64,000 nt of DNA from Podospora bellae-mahoneyi (Eukaryota; Ascomycota; Sordariomycetes; Sordariales; Podosporaceae). The position numbers and the translations under genes were made by a program. Below are positions 1 to 9,893 of the stretch, one piece after another (the stretch's first letter is position 1; each line of letters starts with the position of its first letter). The stretch is from contig NC_085885.1 of assembly GCF_035222275.1 (NCBI RefSeq), positions 3,596,001 through 3,660,000 of the forward strand. Direction: 5' to 3'. The notes below the pieces were generated by a model, which had not been told where the DNA came from, did no database searches, and worked only from the letters and a program-made list of their open reading frames with translations.

Positions 1-480
1 AGCACAATGGGCATTCAAACGGCCCATCAGCGGCAGCTTTAGGAATGGCGGGAATTCTCGGCCTATCCCCCGTAAACAACGAGCTACTGTATGTTGTATC
101 TGTCCGTACTGAGACGGCATCATCCTCATCTAGTACTCTCCGTCGCAATCTTGGTTTCATTTTGTTCTGATTTTTGAGACGATGCGGGATTGATGACGCG
201 ACGGTACTTTGTGCAGCTTCGTCGTCCTCGCTTCCCCCCTCAAGGCCATAGGCCAGCTTGTGGTGATGAAGCTCTCTGTACTTCAAGTACTGCCGCCGCC
301 GAGAGATAACCTTGCCCAAGCGTTCTCTGTCAGATTTTTTAGATAACGGAAATAATATCGCGGACATGTGCAATATCGCGCTCTTCGAAAAATGCAGCGT
401 GGACCCAGTTCTTCTGTCTGAATCTGTCGTGGGGAGCCGGGTTCTGAATGGTCACAGACAACCGAAACAGGCAGTATAGA
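1..480 (-). pseudogene. Remnant of an AcuF-like C2H2 zinc-finger fungal gene, runs off the left edge
   Basis: The minus strand reads like the middle of the fungal 'oxidoreductase AcuF-like C2H2 zinc finger' family. A segment with NPAPHDRFR leads into RLGKVISRRRQYLKYRE, then an Asp/Ser-rich linker, and finally GPFECPLC, the start of the C2H2 finger, at the window edge. The segments are not all in one frame (the shift falls near 350), so the gene looks broken, although an unrecognised intron is possible. Homology stops near position 480, where a plus-strand DUF7580 remnant starts. Family members are large proteins of unknown biochemical role, common in accessory regions. The family name is from memory of its motifs. 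Confidence 0.5.
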
Positions 481-1777
481 CCGGCTCTGTTTGTTTCACG
501 ACGTTCGGAATACCAACATGAATTGTCCAGACTGAAGAACGGCATCTCAAGCCTTGAAGACTTACTGGAAATGAGTGTCGAACTAGAGCCGACTCGCCAA
601 CGTCGTTCGCAAGGGAAGGTCTACAAGCTACTGCGCGATGTCTCCGGGAGCATGTACGGAGCTATTCGATCAACAGTCACATGCAAATGCCCTGGGCTTC
701 ACAATTTTGGGTTGAAGTTGATGAGCCGCCTCATCACTCATCTCCCATAATTCGACGAAGACGAAGAGGTCCTGGGAAGATTCAAGTTCTCTGCTGCTGT
801 CTCCTCGACATCAACTGGATCTGATACTGGGGGGGTTCACTGGGGCAGCGCCAAAATATGGAATCTCTTGTCGCTGTCATTGTTGTCGCCAGCATCTAAA
901 AGTCCCCGACATCCCACTGCAACATTGGCAACCGGTGTCAGATTTTCATCGTTGATGACGGCAGACAACCGTCAAAGCCAATCCCGCCAGTCGGCTGTTC
1001 TCGAGGGGATTGATAACCTGTGCCAGAGCATCCGAAAGTCTGGCAAGCAGGCGGCTGGTCAGTGCTGTGGGTGTATTCGTGACCCAGCAATATCAACTGC
1101 CAGGGCTTATCAAGTCTATCCGCTTGGGAACCCAAGCCAAGATGGTGACTGGAATCTAGTTCCCTTACGATCAGTTTTGTCAGGTGAGGTCCCAACAGTT
1201 TCCCCTTTTCTTTATGGAGACAAGCTGTGGTTGGCCTGGACCATCGCCTCGAGCGTTGCCCAACTCGGGGGTACAGATTGGTAGGCCAAGTTCACGATCC
1301 CACGGCGTTCATATCATGGTTACTAATAACAGACTGGAATAAAGGTATTTTCGCCCACCTACCCATAACGACCTGTATTTAGCACATCAGAATGGGGTGA
1401 TACAGTTAAGAGAAGTGTTCCTTGTGAAATCCTTCCCTAATCTAAAGCCGGTTCTTCGGCGACCGCCAAACGCTACCCACCAAACCTTACTGGCTCTCGG
1501 AGTACTTCTTATTGAAGTCATCTTTGGGCAAGTATTATCGAAAGTCAGGCCAAAAGAGGCAGACCTTCAGAGCATCTTGTCCACCTATGAAGCTGTAATG
1601 CAGGTTCTCTCGACCGTCAACACATTGGGAGGACCAAACTAACACAAGGCGGTCAGGAAGTGTATCAAGTACGAAGTCTTTGACGACAGCGGGATGGTAG
1701 GCAATGAGGGACAGAAAGATGTCTTCGTTGGAATACTAAATTTGCTGGAGCAAGATCTGGAGACGGCCATGTGTTAG
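481..1777 (+). pseudogene. Decayed DUF7580-type fungal gene
   Basis: Several plus-strand segments match the fungal DUF7580 family in the right order. They are SVELEPTRQRRSQGKVYKLL with a following CKCPG...H segment (about 565-720), a middle part with LWLAWTIASSVAQLGGTDW (about 1225-1280), then ALGVLLIEVIFGQVL (about 1493-1540), and a closing part after 1640 ending near 1777. Stops and frame changes separate the segments and they cannot all be joined by plausible introns, so this is probably a pseudogene with several breaks. DUF7580 proteins often sit in regions that vary between strains and sometimes carry HeLo-like N-termini; none is visible here. The function of the intact family is unknown. 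Confidence 0.55.
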
Positions 1778-2388
1778 GAATACTTACCTAGGTACCTTAC
1801 CTTTGCCGTACCGGTTATTTTGTCCACGACGTGGGTCCTAGGTAGGTAGCCAGTTGATCATGAACGATCTGATTCATCAATTGGATTCCATCCGAACAAG
1901 AACAGCCGCACCAGAACAAGTAGCACATCAATCACGATCGACCGCCCGGCAAAATGCGTTTTAGGATGCCTCTCGGGCCGTCAAGCAAACCGGACAACCG
2001 TGTGTGCGCTGCTTTTCAAGTCCCGTCGTGGATGGTGGTGACCATGCAGGGGTTTGGGGCTCCCGGTTGTGTTTCAACATCCACCTGCAGTGGGATGAAA
2101 AGGGGGTCCGTGATGCACACCACTCCCACTTTACACCAGCATAAGATATGATACAGCTTATGATGGTGTGTGGTTGCATTTTGGCTGTGATGATGAAGGA
2201 CATGGCGCGCAGAAAAAATGAATCAAAATCGATCGCTCATAACTTGCCCCCCAAAGGTGGACCACTTGCCCCTTTTCCGTGTCGTGCCTACTCAAACATT
2301 CCTCCGCTGTACCTCACTCAACATTGAAGCATCATAGGCTCTGGAAGCCTTCTTTCTACTGACTGCTGTATATGCCCCATCCGCAATC
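1778..2388. other. Intergenic, with CCTAGG-type motifs
   Basis: No gene is supported here. Two short stretches, about 1781-1802 and 1835-1851, contain TACCTAGGTA and CCTAGGTAGGTA, a motif style often seen in sordariomycete intergenic DNA. The end of this stretch may hold an unrecognised first exon (signal peptide) of the following membrane-protein gene: a hydrophobic in-frame run precedes its ATG, bounded upstream by a CATAG acceptor-like site at about 2337. Confidence 0.4.
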
Positions 2389-3333
2389 ATGTGTGACAAC
2401 CCACCGGACAGCGGCACACCTTTCTGCGCTCCCGAAAACGGCGCGCAACTCCAAACAGGAAATATCGTTGGAGGTAAGTCCTTCCTCAGCACCTCCCTTA
2501 CTGGTAGCTAACCTCACAAAGTAATCTGGTCCCCCCTCTTCTTCGCAACCTCACCCACCTCACGCCCTCGCCAAATCCGCATCCAAGCCGACTTCTTCCC
2601 CTTCAACACCCCTCTGTCACGCCTAAACTCGACCATGAGCACCGGCACAGAAGGCTTCACCTCCAACGTCCTCAACCCCGCCCTCGGCACCTTCAACTGG
2701 TCAATCCTCGATTCTTATATTGACGACGCCGATGTCCCGTCTTTGATCGCCGTCCTCTCCATCGCAGAACCTTTCACCGACTCAGACGGGAATGGTACAG
2801 TCCTCGAAGGCAACGACCGCTTCCCTGGCCCAACCGTGACTCTTGTTCGAGGGCCCACACGACCTACGAGTACTAACGCGGTCAATGGAGGGACGATCAA
2901 CGCGCCGCCCTCTCCTGCGAGTGAGAATACAGGTCCAAGCCCCATCACCATCGCACTCCCGATCTTGTTTGGTTTTTTGACGGCTATCACGTTGGCGTGC
3001 TGCATGGTCTACAAACGAAGACATCCATCGTTCAAGGTAGGTGAGATGGCAACAAAGTGGATGGGCAGAAGCGGTCGCGGAGGGTTCGGTGGTTTGAGAG
3101 CCGCGTCGGGTTACGGGCAGGGACGGAGCCAGCGGCAGCGGATGGGTGGTGGTGGTGGTGGTGGGTTGAGAGGGAAGGACATCAAAGTTGTGACGACGGA
3201 TATCCAAGGGTTGAGGATGAATGCGGTGAATATGATGGCGGGCCAGAATCAGCAGCAAGGGAGGAATGTGTTCAGGGAGGAGGTGCGACGGCAGGAGAGG
3301 CGCGATGGGGATGGTGATGTGTTGGGTGTGTGA
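2389..3333 (+). CDS. Single-pass membrane protein with N-terminal extracellular domain (hypothetical)
   Basis: Two exons (2389-2473, 2522-3333) around a 48-nt GTAAGT..AAAG intron encode about 298 residues. The N-terminal part, with FCAP and a following VIWSPLFF, resembles the fungal 'FCAPxxGxxL...TWxPxxF' ectodomain followed by one membrane helix (GFLTAITLACCMVYKRR region, about 2970-3020). The cytosolic tail is Gly/Arg/Gln-rich. Such proteins are thought to sit in the plasma membrane with the conserved domain outside; their biochemical role is unknown to me. The start is uncertain: residues just upstream are hydrophobic and in frame (..AFFLLTAVYA..), so a further 5' exon may supply a signal peptide. 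Confidence 0.65.
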
Positions 3334-3429
3334 CCGGAGGTTGCTATGGTGATGAGGGATGGGAAATGGTTTCTTGAGTTTCAAAGTTATAAGATGCGGA
3401 ACTGGTGATGATAGTAACAGTAAATACCA

Positions 3430-3574
3430 GGGCGTATGGTCTAGTGGTCAAGACGTCTTAGTTGCAAAAAGTGATGTTGCTGTGCTCCTGTTAAATGCTC
3501 CAACAGATGTATGGGTTCCAACGATACAAGTATGCTCCATGAGAAGGTCCCAGGTTCGATTCCTAGTATGTCCA
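3430..3574 (+). tRNA. Candidate tRNA-Ala(UGC) with a 72-nt intron, or a tRNA pseudogene
   Basis: A cloverleaf can be drawn by eye. Acceptor GGGCGTA (3430-3436) pairs fully with TATGTCC (3567-3573), including G3:U70, the main identity pair of tRNA-Ala; A73 follows. The D-arm GTCT..AGAC spans 3439-3454. The T-arm CCAGG-TTCGATT-CCTAG spans 3550-3566 with one C:A mismatch. The anticodon stem TCTTA (3456-3460) pairs with TGAGA (3540-3544), placing U33 at 3462 and anticodon TGC at 3463-3465. The intron would lie after base 37, at 3467-3538, the canonical site, and contains a CTGTT/AACAG hairpin. A- and B-box sequences are good. The intron is long for a nuclear tRNA, no intron GCA was seen to pair with the anticodon, and loop base 32 is G, so a pseudogene remains possible. 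Confidence 0.5.
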
Positions 3575-3944
3575 GTCTCTTTTTAGCTTCTTGAAGGTAT
3601 TGTTGTTCCTTCCAATGTGTTTGACTGATGGCTTTCATTTGCTTCTGTCGAAGATTACTTCCTTCCAGATGTATGCCAGTTGCTCACGTCCGTCATTAGC
3701 CAGGTGACACAAATGTTCCTTCCTCTACTATAGCGTGTCAGGTGCTAATCCAGACGTTCTTTTGGTCTGTTCCAGACAACTGAGTGGTTTTCCAGTCTTT
3801 TTCGAATCTGTCTCGACGACAGCTCAATTTTCACCCGATCCGAAACCTTCTTGGGCGGCTTGTCACGCAAGTATCGTTATCATCACCCGCACCTCTTCAG
3901 AGCAACGCGATATTCTTGGCGGAAGCCAGCCACCAGCAGCCACC
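3575..3944. other. Intergenic
   Basis: I see no supported gene in these 370 bases. They lead into a CCACCATGA start context at 3945. Confidence 0.4.
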
Positions 3945-5341
3945 ATGAAACTATCCTCGTGCCTTGCAGCCATTCCGTTTGCGTTTAGCAGGGGAGCACT
4001 TGCGGCGGTATGTATCACCGGTCCTCTACCTCACCCTGCCTCCAACTGACCTGGGGTTTCCAGGCCCTGCCACCACCACCCCCAGAGCCTCTACCTTTAG
4101 TGCCAGAGCCCATGGCGATACCGGAAGAATCCGTAGAGTCACTCAGCGCCCCCAGCGAAGACGAGACTTTACATCCCCACCTTGCCTAGGAGGCAGCAAC
4201 CGAGAAACATGACTCCGATCAGCCAACCAGCCCCAACACAGCAGTGCATACTACGTTCACCAGAGTCACAAAGCCTGCATGTTTCCTCCTTATATCATCA
4301 TGTTGTCACTAGGCTCTCGTACTGATATTTGGTCACAGATAGCCGACTGTGTTCTGGTTGGAGGCCAGCCCGTTGACCAAACATGGCTTTGGCTTACCTG
4401 GACACCGAGCTTCAATCACTCGACAATAATGACAACACTGTCCGTTGTACCTCGGAAGCAATGTGTTCCCATCATGTGCGAACGCTCAACGGGCGGCGCG
4501 TACTGGTGCAACGACTCAGACAACACCAAGACAGCGTTGTGGAGAGAGCTGACTGAATACGCTGGTCAGGTGTTTATCCAGTGCATGATTGGCATACGTT
4601 CCTCCGGGCAGACACAGTTTGACGACGAATCTCGCATCATCGTCACCGATCCACGCGGGCAAGGGTGCAATTTGAGTTACGACACGACGCTGGAGACGCG
4701 GGGCAAATACACGGGAATCTGGCCCGAAGACCTAGAGGACCCTTACAGACGTGCCGCTCAGGTTCAGCACACCAAACGACAGCTTTTGCCACTTGTCAAT
4801 CCTCCAGCGGGGACATCTGGCCTCATGAGCAGTACCCCGACTGAGGTGTGTCTTTGAGGCAGTGACTAGATACTGAGACTAACCTCTTCACTAGATCTCT
4901 CAATCCCCGGAGTATGAATGCTCCTCTGTTGTCGGCCGTCTAGCCGACTTTGGAGATGCCAGGGGTGTGTGGAACAACGCCATGCAAGAGTACAAAGATG
5001 GGAAGATGTGTACGCTGTGACCCAAAAAGTGCATGGCTGTGGGATGCAATGGTAACACTGTTGGCTTCTTTTGGTGCAACGATTCGATGGAGACTCGTAC
5101 CAAGCAATGCTTTGAAACAGTTGAAAGAGCATTTTTTGTAGTTTTCGCTTGCAGGGGCGGTGGGTTTGGTAAGCAGGCCACGACTGGGGGGACGTATTTT
5201 GATGAGGATGAACGCGTGTTTGTGGTTCGTCCTATTGATGGTAGATGCGAGCTCGAGCATGAGAGGACCGAGAGGGCGTTTGATCATGCGGATGGTTTGA
5301 AGCTGGGTGGTTGGGGAGACGTTGGTTCTGAGTACGCCTAA
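3945..5341 (+). pseudogene. Secreted cysteine-rich protein with duplicated domain, probably decayed (or two tandem genes)
   Basis: A good start (ACCATGA) opens a signal peptide (MKLSSCLAAIPFAFSRGALA) that is spliced by a 56-nt intron (4008-4063) to a Pro-rich linker. Two homologous units follow, at about 4339-4850 and 4905-5340. Each has C-x(4)-C, then a WCND motif, two further cysteines about 20 residues on, and an Asp/Glu-rich 'FD-D-R--V--P--G-C' stretch. A GTGTGT..CACTAG intron probably lies between them (about 4845-4895). In-frame stops interrupt both the linker and the second unit, so either further introns are missed, there are two genes, or the locus is a pseudogene. I do not recognise the domain family; secretion is inferred from the leader. 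Confidence 0.4.
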
Positions 5342-5621
5342 AGGTAATGTGTATAGCTAGCCGATGAGGAATATTGAGTAGTTCCTAAATAGCATGGTGT
5401 ATTACCCTTGCGTGCATGCTGATTTGAGCAATGAAAGGTGATTTTGATGGGAAATGACACGCATGTACGGTGGGTGGAAAGCATTGCTTTGATGACAAAG
5501 TTTGTGCTAGATACCTTAGACAGCAATGATGCTGGTCTTTCCGTGCGCCGATGCACTTCCTGCCCGTCAACGCCGAATGCTTAGTTTGACCCCAAAGAGC
5601 ATTGTAACATGATAGTAGTGA
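5342..5621. other. Short convergent intergenic region
   Basis: 3' flank between a plus-strand gene remnant and the minus-strand rhodanese gene. No gene seen. Confidence 0.4.
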
Positions 5622-6119
5622 TCACATCCAATACCCATCCTTCCAAAGCTCCTTTCTGTAGCCCTCTGTTAACCTCTCATCCTCCCCATAGGCCTCCTGC
5701 CACCCAACAAACCCCCTGTCCAAAACATATACTCTCTGCTCCACAGCCGGCTTCTTGTTTTCCCCTTCTCCCTCAGCCTCCGCCTCTTTTTGTGGCCGCT
5801 GTTTTTGCTGCTCTTCCAGCTTGGCAAGCCTCTCCTTCTCTCTCAGATACTTAAGCGCCGCACCGGGACCTCGCTGTTGTGATAACGCGCAGTGGAAGAT
5901 AACGGTTTCTTTGTCTTGGAGCTTGCGGATGAGGGTCGGGAGGGTGGCGTCGAGGGTCTGGGAGGGAAAGTTGAGGGCGCCGCGGATGTGGCCTCCTATG
6001 TAGTCGTCGTCGCGGACGTCGATGATGGCTATGGAGGTGGGGGAGGGGGAGTCGAGGAGGAGGGTGGAAAGGGTTGAGGGGCGGAGGCGGGGGATGGAGG
6101 CGATGGATATGGAGGACAT
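5622..6119 (-). CDS. Rhodanese/Cdc25-like phosphatase (Ych1/Ibp1/Acr2 type)
   Basis: A single exon of 165 residues. It opens with IASIPRLRPSTLSTLL and reaches the rhodanese core AIIDVRDDDYIGGHIRGALN; the active-site loop is HCALSQQRGP, a CX5R motif of the kind found in small Cdc25-like phosphatases and arsenate reductases. The C-terminal YVLDRGFVGWQEAYG closes the fold. A charged Gln/Glu/Lys-rich insert of about 30 residues sits between the catalytic loop and the last elements. The family includes yeast Ych1 and Acr2 and fission-yeast Ibp1. Substrate cannot be told from sequence. It is divergent from the membrane-protein gene at 7178. Confidence 0.85.
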   Translation of the reverse strand: MSSISIASIPRLRPSTLSTLLLDSPSPTSIAIIDVRDDDYIGGHIRGALNFPSQTLDATLPTLIRKLQDKETVIFHCALSQQRGPGAALKYLREKERLAKLEEQQKQRPQKEAEAEGEGENKKPAVEQRVYVLDRGFVGWQEAYGEDERLTEGYRKELWKDGYWM

Positions 6120-7177
6120 TTTGGGGATGGGGTTGGGGCAAGGGTTGTATTGTGGGGGGGAAGGGGGTGTTGTAAGTTGGGAATAGCTTCGCTTTTTTTT
6201 TGGAAGACGGTTGTGGATGGAGGGGACCTTGATGGCGGAATCGCTGGGCGGGCGCGGTCTGGAACGTGGAGGGGAAATGTGGGGGTCGGTGCCGGTGGGG
6301 TTTGTTTGGCAGGGATGTTAGGTCGTTTTGGCAGGCTTGTTTGGCAGCTGGCGGGATTGACAAGGCTGAACATCGACCACCATCTCTCTTTTGCAGCTTC
6401 CACGGCTTTTTCACTTGGGACATTTTTTGTTTTGTTTTGGATGGGTGATGGAATCCTGGATCTGAAAGACAGGTTTTGGAGATTTCTTTACGTTTTCTTC
6501 TCTTGGCGGACAGTGATCATCCCGAGTTTCGACCGGGGAGGCGGCTTGACACGATGAGTTTCAAAGTGAGGCGGCGAGGGGAGGGACTGACTCGAGTGTT
6601 GTTTGTGAGATTCTACAACGTGATGACGGGTGCAAAACACGATTACTGACATCTTGACAGATATTTTGTCTGATCTTCTGCGATATCCAGTTCCATGTGG
6701 TCAACGTGCTTGACATTTCGGACCATCATCCTGGAGGACCGTTGTGCAGGAAGAGTACACAGTTGGCCGAGTGTTGTCTCCGTCATCCGAAGTTCATGAC
6801 AGGGAACGACGTACCACCGCCCACTTCCTCAACGCCTCCGAGGTTTCCAAGCCGTTTCCGGTCCACCGCCAGCGGCAAAAACTAAACATGGAATGCCCAA
6901 TGATCCCCTATCGCTTTCTTGGTGCTACGCCAGACAGACCTCAACGGTCGACCAGACATCCAAGCAAGTGCTTGTCTTGTTGTATGATGACCGTGTCGAG
7001 TGACCCGGTTCTCCGGTATTTTTTTCCCATCCAGCATGGTTCAGCACATTTGACGTCGTTAGCTCAATGTAGGGCATTCCATTCGTGTTCGTCTTGATCT
7101 AGTCTGCCCAAGTGCTGTTGTTCTGCGAACGAGATGCCATCAATGGCGTCCCGGTCCTTCAGCATCCGGGTCTCAAC
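6120..7177. other. Divergent intergenic region, about 1.06 kb
   Basis: Separates two divergent genes and presumably holds both promoters. Several small open frames occur on both strands but none has a recognisable protein or clear coding bias. Confidence 0.4.
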
Positions 7178-8785
7178 ATGGCACGCCAGAGAAGATGGCC
7201 GCCAGATATGTTGTTGGGGTTGTTCGTCTGCTCAATAGCATTCCTCTGCGATGGCGCCGCCACTCGAACATCATCCTCGAACGACGTCGAACAGAACCCG
7301 AACGCAATACATGTTTTGCCACAACCTCGACCACAGACCTTGACCCGTAGACGTCAAGATGGTCACGCTCAGGTCAACCACATGTCGAGGACATCAACAA
7401 CAATAGCACCGACACCAACGAAACCATCTCAGCGGATTGTGCCAACCACATCAACAGCCTACTATACAGTCACCGTCACTGCGAGCCCGACTCCCCGAAA
7501 GCGCAACTTTGTCGACATCAGTGAGCTTCTTGAGTCAATAGACTCGCTACAAGAAGCACTTGCTTCGGCAACAGCCAGCGCAGTGTCTCTGTCACGAGAA
7601 TTTGCGGTTTCCATAAACCAACTGGAATCTTCAACCCAGTATCTTGGCGCATCGGCATCGAGTGCGCTGTTGGTTGCGGAAGCATCAGCCTCGAAAGCGC
7701 TGGCGGCAGCTGAGGCTTCTGCTGCCAAGGCGCTCTCTGCCGTGGAAGAATCAGCTGCTAGTAGCATCAGCGAGGTGTTAGCAGTGGCCACCTCGACAAT
7801 CCCAAGGACAAGCAATGATACCTATCGGGTAAGGCTTTGCAGTCTCCTGGATGTTCTTGTACTAATGCTAACAGTGAGACAGACACAAGTAGACAATGGA
7901 GATGAGTCCAGTGTGTCTCCAGCTATTGTCGGCATTGCTGTCGCGGTCTCGGTGGTTGGTTCGTCACTTATATCTCTGCTCGTGTTCTTTTTCTTCACGC
8001 GACGTCGCAAAGCTAAGCAACGTGCGCAAGAGGAAGAAAATGAAATGAATGCTGCCCTCGACCGAGCCATTGTTTCCTACATTGTCAAGGAGCTACCAAG
8101 CCCTCAAGGGTCGACAGGTCAACAAACCGGGCAACGACAATTTGGGATTGAAGACAAGGAGGAAGGCGATGCAGGAAACTCTTTCGCGCCAAGTCCACCC
8201 GGACCTACTGAGCCGACCCCAACAGGTCCCTCAGACTTGCACCATGTGGAAGAGCTCCCACCGACACCACCCTCACCTCAATCGGGCATGATACCAATAC
8301 AAGCAATGCCCTCGCCCAAGCTATCGACACAGCCTCCATCCTCACAGTCATCTTTAGACAGGGCGCCTCGGGGCATGTCACGTTCTAGATCCCACAGGTC
8401 GCCAAGGATGGCGAAACCACCACCAGCTCACATGCGGTCTCATTCTCAAACGACCCCTTCCCCGAGTGTGAGATCCGGTAACTTTGGTCATCAACCATCC
8501 GCTTCCGACGCATCTGGTGGGTCAGCCTGGTATCAGCCCAGCATGACGCCCTCGTCGATTGCTATCAGCAGGGCGCTCAGCCGGCGGACGGCGTCTTCCC
8601 ACTTTATGGACAGTGCCGAGAAGATTTATGGTGATATTCTCACAAGTCCGTTGGAGAAGGATCCGCTGGAAGCGCCATATCAGCCGGCCCCTGAGTCGCC
8701 GGTAAATACACTCCCCAAATCCTCGTCAGAGGTGAAACGAGAGGATGTAGGGTGGCCTTTGCCGGCGAAGGAGGCATGGCTCTGA
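7178..8785 (+). CDS. Mucin-like single-pass membrane protein (hypothetical)
   Basis: Start chosen at 7178 (CAACATGG), which opens a leader, MARQRRWPPDMLLGLFVCSI, with a hydrophobic core. A 54-nt intron at 7829-7882 (GTAAGG..GCTAAC..ACAG) is in frame, leaving about 517 residues. The N-terminal half is Ser/Thr/Ala-rich with repeated EASASKAL / EASAAKAL-like heptads (7660-7760) that could form a helical stalk. One membrane helix (about residues 230-253, PAIVGIAVAVSVVG..) is followed by FFFFTRRRKAKQR, a stop-transfer signal. The long cytosolic tail is Pro/Ser-rich. The design resembles fungal wall-stress sensor-like proteins, but no WSC or other named ectodomain is visible, so the role is unknown. 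Confidence 0.75.
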   Translation: MARQRRWPPDMLLGLFVCSIAFLCDGAATRTSSSNDVEQNPNAIHVLPQPRPQTLTRRRQDGHAQVNHMSRTSTTIAPTPTKPSQRIVPTTSTAYYTVTVTASPTPRKRNFVDISELLESIDSLQEALASATASAVSLSREFAVSINQLESSTQYLGASASSALLVAEASASKALAAAEASAAKALSAVEESAASSISEVLAVATSTIPRTSNDTYRVRLCSLLDVLVLMLTVRQTQVDNGDESSVSPAIVGIAVAVSVVGSSLISLLVFFFFTRRRKAKQRAQEEENEMNAALDRAIVSYIVKELPSPQGSTGQQTGQRQFGIEDKEEGDAGNSFAPSPPGPTEPTPTGPSDLHHVEELPPTPPSPQSGMIPIQAMPSPKLSTQPPSSQSSLDRAPRGMSRSRSHRSPRMAKPPPAHMRSHSQTTPSPSVRSGNFGHQPSASDASGGSAWYQPSMTPSSIAISRALSRRTASSHFMDSAEKIYGDILTSPLEKDPLEAPYQPAPESPVNTLPKSSSEVKREDVGWPLPAKEAWL

Positions 8786-9893
8786 TCTTAATGGGGGAAA
8801 TGTGCTTGTTCAGGTCTGGGAGTTTGGGAGTTCTGGGCAGAATGGGTGGTCTCCCTGTCTTCCGAAGCAACGTGATAGCATCAATGTACATTATTTTGCA
8901 GCGCTATATACCACAATATCTGAAGTTTTTCTCACCCATCAATAATGCAGTCGCTGTTGTGCATATGACCAGTGAATTACGATATGGTTTATGATCAGTT
9001 GGACAGAGCTTACTCTTCGTGGTGATGGTGGTGTCGTGTGCCCCTTTTTCCGGGAAGAAGCCACAGAATATTAGCTTTGGCTGAGGCTTATCTCCGGAAT
9101 AAACTGTCCGCTGGGTGGACTGTTGAGAGGCTCTCATTGGCCATCGGTTGGTGGGGTAAGAACGAACAACTACCGTTTTCCAACGGAGTCAAACGGAAGG
9201 CTTGAAAGACAAGATGCAAATTTGACATATCAAAACCTAAAAATCTCTGACTGCAATACTCCCAAAGCATGGAACAATGGATTGAGGCATTGATATGGTA
9301 GCGGTAGTGTCAAGAGAAAACAAGGCGTCCCTGCATGTTCCAGCGTCTTCTCGATAAACGTCCAAGCTCCACGTGAAGCTAGGTATCCGTAGGTTGCCAA
9401 GTTTCCAGTCAGCTGGGAGCTTCCGGTGATGACGACAATCTGGTGACAGTCTGTGTGCAGCCATTTTTAACCTTCTCTTCCAGCCTGAAACTACGCGCCC
9501 TCTTTTTCTTTTTCTTTTTCTTTTTTGCTTCATTGTCTATGTAAATTATTGATACCCGAATCCAAACACACAGCTACCAAACCCAGTAGCAACTAACTGG
9601 TCCTCGAGCTTCCAACGCAGTTTCCCGCGGCCCATCAAAGCAACGTCAGACCCCTGCGGCTGAGCAAAGAACGTCAGTGACGCACGTCCCACTGAAACTG
9701 CCGAGCACTCACAAAGCATCCATCGGAAAGCACCACCTTTTTTCGACGACGTACGAAACAACTCCACCAGCCACCTCTTCCAGCTCCCAGCTCCCAGCTC
9801 GACAACACCAAACGCCGCCAGCTTCAACCAAGTGCGCAACCTTCCAGCTCACTCCGACGAAAAATCCTTTACCTTTATCCCTAGACCGTCACG
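8786..9893. other. Intergenic, about 1.1 kb, with pyrimidine tract
   Basis: No supported gene. A CTTTTT-type pyrimidine repeat lies at 9502-9526. The stretch from about 9670 on is probably the promoter and 5' leader of the Pom33-like gene. Confidence 0.4.

Noticed and set aside
5851-6423. 190-codon minus-strand Pro/His-rich frame
   Set aside because: Out of frame with the well-supported rhodanese gene it overlaps.
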